Assembly: GCA_900549455.1 (NCBI GenBank)
Contig: UROM01000091.1
Span: 1 to 7,205 of the forward strand
DNA: 7,205 nucleotides
DNA from: an uncultured Collinsella sp.
GTDB lineage: Bacteria; Actinomycetota; Coriobacteriia; Coriobacteriales; Coriobacteriaceae
Reading direction: 5' to 3'
Of this stretch, positions 1 to 5,216 are shown in pieces (position 1 is the first letter of the stretch; each line of letters opens with the position of its first letter). The notes beneath the pieces are model-generated. The model searched no databases and was not told the origin of the DNA. It saw only the letters and a program-made list of their open reading frames with translations. Both the position numbers and the translations under genes were made by a program.

Positions 1-55
1 GTAGCGGGTGGTTTAAAGCTGGCCGCTGCGCGGCCAGCAGACTAAAGTCTTGAAC
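1..55 (-). repeat. Left copy of 55-bp terminal inverted repeat with internal hairpin
   Basis: Bases 1-55 are the exact reverse complement of bases 7151-7205. Inside is a perfect 9-bp hairpin: GCTGGCCGC at 18-26, loop TGC, GCGGCCAGC at 30-38. A small palindrome (GACTAAAGTC, 40-49) sits beside it. The outer 12 bases (GTAGCGGGTGGT) would form half of a second hairpin if the missing flank continued the symmetry, but that cannot be seen. Read on the minus strand, the element begins 5 bases after the terminator stem of the PTS gene. No coding potential is apparent. It looks like a REP-type intergenic palindromic element. The exact identity of the two copies is directly visible; the class of element is inferred. 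Confidence 0.85.
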
Positions 56-93
56 GAAATACGGCCCCGCAGCTCAATAAGCTGCGGGGCCGT
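56..93 (-). terminator. Intrinsic terminator of the PTS IICB gene
   Basis: A perfect 14-bp GC-rich stem (61-74 with 80-93) closes a 5-base loop. On the minus strand it is followed by the short U-containing tail ATTTCGTT. It lies 36 bases past the stop codon of the PTS permease, as expected for a rho-independent terminator, although the U-tract is imperfect. Confidence 0.85.
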
Positions 94-129
94 ACCATAC
101 ACCGACGAATCAACGACGAAGTGCATCCA

Positions 130-1824
130 CTATTTGGCCAGCTCCTGAACGATCCAGTCAATTGCACCTTCGGGATCGTTGGTAAGGTCGATATACTCCT
201 TGCCCCTTGTGGTGAGCAGTTTAATTCCAAGGCGATCAGTATCGGCCTTCATAGCGTCATAGTACATGCGTGCCTGGGGCGCCAGAACAATCACGTTGTA
301 CTGATCCATCGTCTCATAGTGGCTTCCGTACGCACCGGACTGAGAAACCAAATCGATACCCTTAGCAGCGGCACCTTCGCGAAGAGCATTTGCCAAGAGA
401 GTCGAAGTGCCGGCACCCTGGCAAAGCACAAGCACGCGGATCTGCTCCGCCTTGTCCTTTACCGCCTCGAGAGCTTTTGCGACATTTTCCTGTTCGGCAA
501 TAGCATCTGCATCCGAGTTTCCTGCAGTCTCCTTTGCAGACTCTTCCAAACAAAGCTGATGGTCATACGCCTTGCAGAACGGATAGTAAATCACAAAGTC
601 AACGACCAACAGCACTGCCATCAATACGAGAGAACGCAGATCGAGACCCGTGGTGAGGAACGCACCAATTGGGCCGGGAAGCGCCCACGGCATGGTATAC
701 ATGGGGGCGTTCATTCCAATGACGTCAATGAAAAATTTACCGATAATGGCGTTGACCATAGGAGCCACTAGGAAGGGCACGAACATATAGGGATTGAGAA
801 CAATCGGCATACCGAAGATAACGGGCTCGTTAACTCCAAAAATCACCGGGATAATCGATGCCTTGCCCATGGCTTTAAGCTGCTTGGAGCGCATAAACAT
901 GATTAGGATAATAGGAACGATGAACGTGCAGCCAGAACCGCCCAGACCGCCGATGAAGCTTGTAAAGTCCTGCGTGAGAGCAATTGACGGGTGTCCACCT
1001 GCTTGGAAAACCTCAAGATTGGTAACGGTATTGCCGTAGAGCGCAGCATTGATCGGACTCATGACAACCGAAGCACCGTGGATACCCATAAATTGGAAAA
1101 GCGCGACCGCGCCTTCGATAAGCGCCATGCCAGGATAGGTGTCGACCGCGGAGAACAGTGGCGAGATGAGAGCGGATACCAAATTGGCAAACGGCACAGC
1201 AAGCAGCTTGCGGCTCGCAAGATCGATAAAAGCGCACGCAAGGATCGAAAACCCAAATGCAAAGATATCGCGAAAACTCTGCGCAATAGAGCCAGGGACC
1301 TCTTTGGGAAGCTTGATCGTCACATTATGGCTAATGCACACCTTATAGATATTAACGGTCAAGAATGCGGCTACGAACGCAGCGAGAAAACCCTTGGTTC
1401 CCATATAGCCGGTTTCAAAAACAGATGTATCTGCTCCGCCAATCGAGACAACATCGTTCGTCACCGATAGCAAGAGCATGCCGCACATGGCACAAACCAT
1501 GCACGAGGTGGGGTTGAGAGATTTACCCGAAGGCATGCGACGGTTCATCGACATGGCAAGTGAGCTCGCCGTGGTGCCGGCCACCATAATGCCAAGAAGT
1601 CCCATGGTATATGCATAGATTTTATTGAAGAAATCCAGCACCTCAGACGGAAGCGTGATGCCTACATAGGCAGGGAGCGTCGAAAGAAGAAGGAACAGGC
1701 TCGAGAACAGCACAATTGGCATATTCGAGAGAAAGCCATCCTTAATCGCCACCAGATAAATGTTCCTCGAGATTTTGTCGAAGAGGGGCTGGTGTTTTTC
1801 AAGGAATTTGACGATAGCGTCCAT
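130..1824 (-). CDS. PTS system lactose/cellobiose-family EIICB component
   Basis: This is a sugar permease of the phosphoenolpyruvate phosphotransferase system. It carries a beta-glucoside or lactose-like sugar across the membrane and phosphorylates it. The 564-residue protein matches the length of LacE-type IICB fusions. The IIC domain (about 1-440) has many hydrophobic segments and the family signature GVNEPVIFGMPIVLNP, with the catalytic Glu near residue 333. A charged, Ala/Glu-rich linker (about 440-462) leads to a IIB domain starting at IRVLVLCQGAGTS, whose Cys468 is the expected phosphocysteine. The IIB end (APQARMYYD..., TRGKEYIDLTNDP) resembles LacE more than ChbB. The start at 1824 is chosen because AAAGGA lies 6 bases upstream on the minus strand; a longer reading from a GTG at 1854 lacks such a site. 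No EIIA, phospho-glycosidase or HPr gene is in view, so the partner EIIA is encoded elsewhere and the true substrate is unknown. Confidence 0.93.
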   Translation of the reverse strand: MDAIVKFLEKHQPLFDKISRNIYLVAIKDGFLSNMPIVLFSSLFLLLSTLPAYVGITLPSEVLDFFNKIYAYTMGLLGIMVAGTTASSLAMSMNRRMPSGKSLNPTSCMVCAMCGMLLLSVTNDVVSIGGADTSVFETGYMGTKGFLAAFVAAFLTVNIYKVCISHNVTIKLPKEVPGSIAQSFRDIFAFGFSILACAFIDLASRKLLAVPFANLVSALISPLFSAVDTYPGMALIEGAVALFQFMGIHGASVVMSPINAALYGNTVTNLEVFQAGGHPSIALTQDFTSFIGGLGGSGCTFIVPIILIMFMRSKQLKAMGKASIIPVIFGVNEPVIFGMPIVLNPYMFVPFLVAPMVNAIIGKFFIDVIGMNAPMYTMPWALPGPIGAFLTTGLDLRSLVLMAVLLVVDFVIYYPFCKAYDHQLCLEESAKETAGNSDADAIAEQENVAKALEAVKDKAEQIRVLVLCQGAGTSTLLANALREGAAAKGIDLVSQSGAYGSHYETMDQYNVIVLAPQARMYYDAMKADTDRLGIKLLTTRGKEYIDLTNDPEGAIDWIVQELAK

Positions 1825-1892
1825 AACACATCCTTTCATGATTCCCGGGCACACAACGATTTATCCGGACTCAACCATCGTCGTCCCCGTTT

Positions 1893-1916
1893 GTATCCAC
1901 TTATGTAAGTGAATAC
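1893..1916. promoter_or_regulatory. 24-bp palindrome in the leader of the PTS gene (candidate operator)
   Basis: The arms GTATCCACTTA (1893-1903) and TAAGTGAATAC (1906-1916) are complementary at 10 of 11 positions around a central TG. The site lies about 40-60 bases downstream of the predicted minus-strand start point, where a bound repressor could block elongation. Which protein binds is unknown. Confidence 0.5.
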
Positions 1917-1962
1917 GTTCTTGTGCGAAATGTAATATCATTTGCGCGATTTGTCATAACCA

Positions 1963-1991
1963 ATTCTTTTTCCGCTTTGTCGATATGTCAA
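1963..1991 (-). promoter_or_regulatory. Sigma70-type promoter for the PTS gene
   Basis: On the minus strand a perfect TTGACA (1991-1986) is followed, after 17 bases, by AAGAAT (1968-1963), which matches 4 of 6 consensus -10 positions. This predicts a start near 1956 and an untranslated leader of roughly 130 bases that includes the 1893-1916 palindrome. Confidence 0.55.
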
Positions 1992-2007
1992 GAAATCAAA
2001 TACTTAT

Positions 2008-2096
2008 TCGGTGAACGGTAGTTGATTAATATAAGGTTTTCCCAGCTAACGGCTATTTTTTCGGAGCAGTACTATAAGTTTGCAACCGTTCACCGA
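2008..2096. promoter_or_regulatory. Inverted pair of 12-bp motifs (candidate shared GntR operators)
   Basis: TCGGTGAACGGT at 2008-2019 recurs exactly as its complement ACCGTTCACCGA at 2085-2096, 65 bases apart. The right copy falls between the -35 and -10 of the predicted plus-strand promoter. The left copy lies just upstream of the -35 of the minus-strand promoter. This placement suits a regulator acting on both divergent genes, perhaps with looping. The motif is not the usual HutC-type GT-N-TA-N-AC palindrome, so the link to the GntR protein is inference. Confidence 0.5.
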
Positions 2097-2107
2097 TTGG
2101 ATATAAC
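2080..2107 (+). promoter_or_regulatory. Promoter candidate for the TIM-barrel/GntR operon
   Basis: TTGCAA (2080-2085) and TATAAC (2102-2107) are 16 bases apart and match the sigma70 consensus at 4/6 and 5/6 positions. The predicted start is near 2114, directly before the palindrome at 2117-2134. Confidence 0.4.
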
Positions 2108-2116
2108 ATATTTAAT

Positions 2117-2134
2117 ATATTGTTGTAACAATAT
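2117..2134. promoter_or_regulatory. Perfect 18-bp palindrome at the predicted transcription start (candidate operator)
   Basis: ATATTGTT (2117-2124) and AACAATAT (2127-2134) are perfectly complementary around a central GT. The TTGTnnnnACAA-like core and the position at the predicted start resemble operators of GntR-HTH repressors, making this a candidate autoregulatory site for the operon. The binder is inferred. Confidence 0.5.
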
Positions 2135-2180
2135 TAGAGACAATGTCACAAGCCTGTCGTTCTAGTCAAAGGAAGTAACA

Positions 2181-3101
2181 ATGCCCAAACGATTGCTGAA
2201 CATGTCCGCATCAGATTTTGCCGCCACGTCACCCATGGATCTAAAGCAGGCAATTCTGGCTTCCGAGGGACGTACCATCATGGCGGAAAACGTACCCTCT
2301 TCCCAATTTCTCGGCGGCGTTACTAATGCCGAAATCGAACGTGCCGCAGGTGCCGACCTGCTTCTGTTTAACGCGCTCGATGTGTTCAATCCAGTTATTG
2401 CCGGTATTCCAGATGATCTCAATGAAAATCCGGTCACTTGGGTGAAGCGAGCATGCGGAAGGCCCATTGGCGTCAATCTGGAGCCAGTTGATAACGAGGC
2501 AGAGATGTCTGAATCCCGAACGGAAATCCCCATGGGTCGTCGCGTCTCTCCCAAGACCTTAGAAAAGGCTAACGAACTCGGATTTGATTTTATCTGCCTG
2601 ACGGGCAACCCTGGAACCGGCGTCTCCAACGATGCAATCGCCCATTCGATTAAACTCTCCAAAGAGCATTTCAATGGCCTGGTCATAGCCGGAAAAATGC
2701 ATGGAGCGGGCGTTGCGGAACCTGTCATGACGCTCGAAATTGCGCGCAAGTTTGTTGACCTCGGCGTCGATATCCTTCTCGTGCCAGCCCCCTACACCGT
2801 CCCTTGCTTCCAAGAAGCAGACCTGCGCGCCATCGTAGACTTTGTACGATCCCACAACGTAGGCAAGTCAATTGAAGAGAAGGTTCTCGTCATGGCGGCG
2901 AACGGGACGAGTCAAGACTCCTGCGACAGCGAGACCATTAAGAAAATAGGCCTTGCAGCAAAAGCAGCCGGCGCTGACCTCCAACATATCGGGGACTCCA
3001 TGAACGGTATTTGCCTGCCCCAGAATATCTTCACGCTCGGACAAGCCCTTCGTGGATACAGGCATCAGATCGTCATGCTGAGCCGCTCTGTGATACGTTA
3101 A
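2181..3101 (+). CDS. Conserved TIM-barrel-like protein of unknown function (DUF7916-like)
   Basis: This 306-residue protein resembles a family that, from memory, is often encoded beside PTS permeases and labelled variously as PEP-phosphonomutase-like or haloacid dehalogenase-like (I believe DUF7916). No enzymatic activity is known to me. Alternating hydrophobic strands with conserved loop motifs suggest a TIM barrel: ASEGRTIMAEN (27-37), VTNAE (47-51), GADLLLFNALDVFNP (57-71), GRPIGVNLEP (93-102), LTGNPGTGV (140-148), AGKMHGAG (170-177), VPAPYTVP (201-208), ANGTSQD (240-246) and QHIGDS (268-273). The glycine-rich and His/Asp-containing loops at strand ends suggest phosphate or metal binding. 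AAAGGAAG precedes the ATG by 5-6 bases. The gene is divergent from the PTS permease and followed by the GntR gene, so it probably acts on the imported phosphosugar, perhaps as an aldolase or lyase; that is inference. Confidence 0.8.
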   Translation: MPKRLLNMSASDFAATSPMDLKQAILASEGRTIMAENVPSSQFLGGVTNAEIERAAGADLLLFNALDVFNPVIAGIPDDLNENPVTWVKRACGRPIGVNLEPVDNEAEMSESRTEIPMGRRVSPKTLEKANELGFDFICLTGNPGTGVSNDAIAHSIKLSKEHFNGLVIAGKMHGAGVAEPVMTLEIARKFVDLGVDILLVPAPYTVPCFQEADLRAIVDFVRSHNVGKSIEEKVLVMAANGTSQDSCDSETIKKIGLAAKAAGADLQHIGDSMNGICLPQNIFTLGQALRGYRHQIVMLSRSVIR

Positions 3102-3173
3102 GGTTACCTTGCCCACGTTACATCCCGACTGAGGCAACCATCAGGTATAACCAACATGCAAACTGAGGCTCTA

Positions 3174-3893
3174 ATGCTCGATACACACGAAAAACGGCCA
3201 CTCTATTTACAGCTCACCGACGCGCTGCTCAAGCAGATCGTCGATGAATATCAAGCAGACGATAAACTTCCAACAGAAATGGAACTCTGCGACGAATACG
3301 CCGTAAGCAGAACAACCATCCGACTTGCCATGAGTGAGCTGGAGCGTCGTGGAAGTATCTATCGAATCCAAGGTAAGGGGTCGTTTGTTGCACCGAAACG
3401 CGTTAGCGAGCTCAATTCACTTTTAGACTTTGACTTTGCAAGCCATTGCGATGGCGTTGATCCAGATGCCATTACCAAACATTTCGGCGGCCTCACATCA
3501 GGTCGTCCAATTTCCGTAATGATGCTCCAACAATTTGGATGTCAAAGTCGCGATGAAATTCAGCGTCTTGAATTGACCTACGAACTTGAAGGCAGCTTCA
3601 TAGGCGCTGATACGTTCTTCATTTCAAAGTCGCGCGTTCCGAATAACCAGTTAGATTTTCAGGCATTTAGCAGAATCATGGACGACTTGTCCAAGTCTAT
3701 CCAATCTGTTAGGGAAAGCTATAGAGCACGTCAGCTTAGCGATTCCGAAGCCAGTAATTATGGTGTTGCAAAACTTCCGGTCATCGAACTGACTCATTAT
3801 GCTTACGACTCCGGAGGCAAACTAATCTCAATTGTCTGCCGCACCGTCTTAACTGGGCGAATCCCTTATCAAAACTTTATTTTCAAGTCCTAA
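3174..3893 (+). CDS. GntR/HutC-family transcriptional regulator with UTRA domain
   Basis: This 239-residue protein is a DNA-binding regulator that responds to a small ligand, typically a sugar phosphate. The N-terminal winged helix-turn-helix (about 8-72) shows the GntR pattern: PLYLQLTDALLKQI, then LPTEMELCDEYAVSRTTIR and the wing IQGKGSFVA. The remainder (about 90-235) fits a UTRA ligand-binding domain, ending in a typical VCRTVLTGRIPYQ stretch. I prefer ATG 3174, with GAGG 5 bases upstream, over ATG 3156, which has only a distant AGG and would add six residues. The gene starts 72 bases after the TIM-barrel gene with no terminator between, so they are probably cotranscribed. It is the likely controller of the divergent PTS region. 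The first palindrome of the downstream array begins 12 bases after the stop and may help end transcription. Confidence 0.9.
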   Translation: MLDTHEKRPLYLQLTDALLKQIVDEYQADDKLPTEMELCDEYAVSRTTIRLAMSELERRGSIYRIQGKGSFVAPKRVSELNSLLDFDFASHCDGVDPDAITKHFGGLTSGRPISVMMLQQFGCQSRDEIQRLELTYELEGSFIGADTFFISKSRVPNNQLDFQAFSRIMDDLSKSIQSVRESYRARQLSDSEASNYGVAKLPVIELTHYAYDSGGKLISIVCRTVLTGRIPYQNFIFKS

Positions 3894-3905
3894 TGTTCTT
3901 TTTCT

Positions 3906-3968
3906 TTTGTCTCGATCTGTAACACGTAGCCGAGTTTTTAAGTCCTAACCGTTACAGATCGAGACAAA
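3906..3968. repeat. Palindromic repeat unit 1 of 3
   Basis: The 18-bp arms TTTGTCTCGATCTGTAAC (3906-3923) and GTTACAGATCGAGACAAA (3951-3968) are perfectly complementary around 27 bases. The inner segment keeps the shared TAGCCGA and GTCCTA blocks but pairs poorly. A T-rich stretch precedes it. The core from TCTC to GAGA is 55 bases. Confidence 0.9.
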
Positions 3969-3987
3969 CAAGGTAGACCCCGCCGAA

Positions 3988-4048
3988 TTGTCTCAATCTG
4001 TAACAACTAGCCGAATTATTCGGTCCTAGCTGTTACAGATCGAGACAA
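3988..4048. repeat. Palindromic repeat unit 2 of 3
   Basis: The 18-base arms at 3988-4005 and 4031-4048 match except for one transition. The inner part pairs further (CTAG/CTAG and CCGAA/TTCGG around TTA), so nearly the whole unit can fold into one long hairpin. The core from TCTC (3991) to GAGA (4045) is again 55 bases. The gap from unit 1 is 19 bases. Confidence 0.9.
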
Positions 4049-4070
4049 ACGGAATAGGCCGAGCCAAAAA

Positions 4071-4125
4071 TCTCGATTTGTAACATCTGACTCGCTTTTG
4101 GCCGCCTAGATATCACAGGTTGAGA
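4071..4125. repeat. Palindromic repeat unit 3 of 3 (diverged)
   Basis: The arms TCTCGATTTGTAACATCT (4071-4088) and AGATATCACAGGTTGAGA (4108-4125) are complementary apart from five positions. All five differences are transitions, and three of them remain G-U pairs in a plus-strand RNA. The unit is 55 bases like the others, with a diverged inner part. The gap from unit 2 is 22 bases. Confidence 0.85.
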
Positions 4126-4150
4126 CAATTTGATAGTGGAGTCCTCATTT

Positions 4151-4179
4151 GCGCGTCATATCGCGTAGCGCTGACGCGC
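4151..4179. repeat. 8-bp inverted repeat downstream of the DeoR gene
   Basis: GCGCGTCA (4151-4158) pairs perfectly with TGACGCGC (4172-4179) around 13 bases. It lies about 70 bases past the DeoR stop codon. On the minus strand no U-run follows, so it could be a weak or rho-assisted terminator or mRNA end, but this is uncertain. Confidence 0.5.
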
Positions 4180-4245
4180 TGGTTTCCACAATGACAGGAG
4201 GTAAAAGTCCTCCCGCATCGCCTGTTGGCAATCCCGTAGCGCTAG

Positions 4246-5010
4246 CTAGCAGATGACCCGCGCATGTTCCTCGATGGCGGCACGATCTTCGGCGGCGATG
4301 CCCGGTTCGCACACCACGGCGTCCAAATTGTCCAGTCGACAGAAGGTGTAGAAGTCGCGCTTGCCGATCTTGCTGGAGTCGGCGATGAGGTAGCGTGAAT
4401 CGGCCTTGCTAAAGGCGAGCTGCTGGATGCGGCCCTCTTCCATGTTAGACGTAGACACGTCGCCGTCCAGAATGCCGTTTGCGCCGATAAAGGCTGCGTC
4501 GATCCCCAGTGCGCGCAAGGTGTCCTCGGCCGTGGGGCCCACAAAGGCGGCAGTGCGGCGACGGTACATACCGCCCACGAGACACAGGTCGCAGTCTTCG
4601 CGTGCCTCGAGCAGGTTAAACACCGAAAGTGAATTAGTCACGATGCGCAGGCGGCACGCCGGCAGCATCGAGGCCATCTGCTCAACCGTGGTGCCCGTAC
4701 CCAAAAAGATGGTCGAACCCTCCTCGATAAGCTCCACGGCACGGCGTGCGATCTGCAGCTTTTCCTCGGCATGCTTGGAACGCTTTTCGCTGTGCGAATA
4801 CTCGTGGCGCAACATAGTGTGGGGACGGCCCTGCGCACTACGGGCTCCACCGTGTACGCGCTCGATCTCGCCCAGGCTCGCAAGTTCCTCAAGGTCACGG
4901 CGGATCGTCATATCCGAGACGCCCAGCGCATCCGAAATCTCCTTGACCGAGACCGTGCCCTGCTCCTCGAGCAGCTGACGAACCTTATCCTGTCGCTCTG
5001 CCTTAATCAC
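4246..5010 (-). CDS. DeoR/GlpR-family transcriptional repressor
   Basis: This 254-residue regulator, a full length for the family, has an N-terminal winged helix-turn-helix (about 6-56). It carries the DeoR signature VSVKEISDALGVSDMTIRRD and the wing IERVHGGA. The C-terminal DeoR sensor domain (about 80-235) includes FLGTGTTVEQMA near 102-113, FVGPTAEDTL and FIGANGI, the fold that senses phosphorylated sugars. The start is a GTG at 5010, supported by GAGGA 7 bases upstream on the minus strand; no in-frame ATG lies nearby. The gene is divergent from galM across 206 bases, so it may control galM and itself. The specific effector cannot be read from the sequence. G+C content is clearly higher than in the GntR gene next to it. 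Confidence 0.92.
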   Translation of the reverse strand: MIKAERQDKVRQLLEEQGTVSVKEISDALGVSDMTIRRDLEELASLGEIERVHGGARSAQGRPHTMLRHEYSHSEKRSKHAEEKLQIARRAVELIEEGSTIFLGTGTTVEQMASMLPACRLRIVTNSLSVFNLLEAREDCDLCLVGGMYRRRTAAFVGPTAEDTLRALGIDAAFIGANGILDGDVSTSNMEEGRIQQLAFSKADSRYLIADSSKIGKRDFYTFCRLDNLDAVVCEPGIAAEDRAAIEEHARVIC

Positions 5011-5045
5011 GATGAATCCTCGCCGTTCTTTGCGCGCATATCATT

Positions 5046-5061
5046 CAAACAGTAACGAACA
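5046..5061 (-). promoter_or_regulatory. Direct repeats in the DeoR leader (candidate operator)
   Basis: On the minus strand TGTTCG (5061-5056) and TGTTTG (5051-5046) begin exactly 10 bases apart, one helical turn, just downstream of the predicted -10 box. DeoR-family repressors often bind short direct repeats with helical spacing, so this could be an autoregulatory site. The motif is short and may be chance. Confidence 0.3.
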
Positions 5062-5062
5062 A

Positions 5063-5071
5063 ATTATATCA
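5063..5071 (-). promoter_or_regulatory. Extended -10 promoter of the DeoR gene
   Basis: On the minus strand a perfect TATAAT (5068-5063) is preceded by TGA (5071-5069), giving an extended -10 element. The only TTGACG (5087-5082) is 13 bases away, too close to be a normal -35, which fits an extended -10 promoter. The leader to the GTG would be about 45 bases. Confidence 0.6.
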
Positions 5072-5133
5072 GACTCGCACGCGTCAAAAATGAACGCCCG
5101 CACAGCTCCAATCATCACTTTTTTGAGAAAAAT

Positions 5134-5164
5134 ACCCCCTGCTTTAGTGGGGTGTAGTGATAAT
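5134..5164 (+). promoter_or_regulatory. Inverted repeat and possible -10 box upstream of galM
   Basis: ACCCC (5134-5138) pairs with GGGGT (5149-5153), and GATAAT (5159-5164) resembles a -10 box with no recognisable -35. The repeat would cover the -35 zone, as a regulator site might. The leader to the galM ATG would be about 45 bases. This is a tentative reading. Confidence 0.3.
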
Positions 5165-5216
5165 CTCGCGTGTTCGCGCTACAGTTTGTCGGAAATACCT
5201 CGATGTTAGGAACCAA

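Larger units (their letters stand above)
1825..2180. other. Divergent regulatory region between the PTS permease and the TIM-barrel gene
   Basis: These 356 bases are AT-rich and hold no gene. They contain one promoter candidate per direction, a 12-bp motif present twice in inverted orientation (2008-2019 and 2085-2096), and one palindrome just downstream of each predicted start (1893-1916 and 2117-2134). The roughly symmetric layout fits a shared control region served by the GntR regulator encoded downstream. The site assignments are inferences from symmetry and position. Confidence 0.7.
3894..4245. other. Non-coding convergent intergenic region rich in palindromes
   Basis: These 352 bases separate the 3' ends of the GntR and DeoR genes. 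The first two thirds hold three tandem long palindromes. The rest holds an 8-bp inverted repeat (4151-4179) and a 5-bp one (GGAGG/CCTCC near 4198-4214). No credible reading frame is present. No classical terminator with a long U-tract was found for either gene, so the palindromes may serve that role. Confidence 0.8.

Noticed and set aside
121..771. Plus-strand open frame of 216 codons
   Set aside because: It lies entirely antisense to the IIB and linker part of the PTS permease, with no ribosome site or family resemblance.
2048..2060. Possible small terminator (AGC/GCT with following T-run) in the divergent spacer
   Set aside because: The stem is only three base pairs and no gene ends upstream; chance is sufficient.
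3906..4125. CRISPR array
   Set aside because: The units are long palindromes with diverged centres and short 19-22 base gaps; there are no short identical repeats with uniform spacers and no cas gene.
4406..4978. Plus-strand open frame of 190 codons opposite the DeoR gene
   Set aside because: It is Ser/Arg-rich with no recognisable domain and fully antisense to a clear regulator gene.
5117..5153. ACCCC/GGGGT hairpin followed by a U-rich stretch on the minus strand, resembling a terminator
   Set aside because: No minus-strand gene ends there and the stem is only five base pairs; it is kept only as a possible regulator site for galM.
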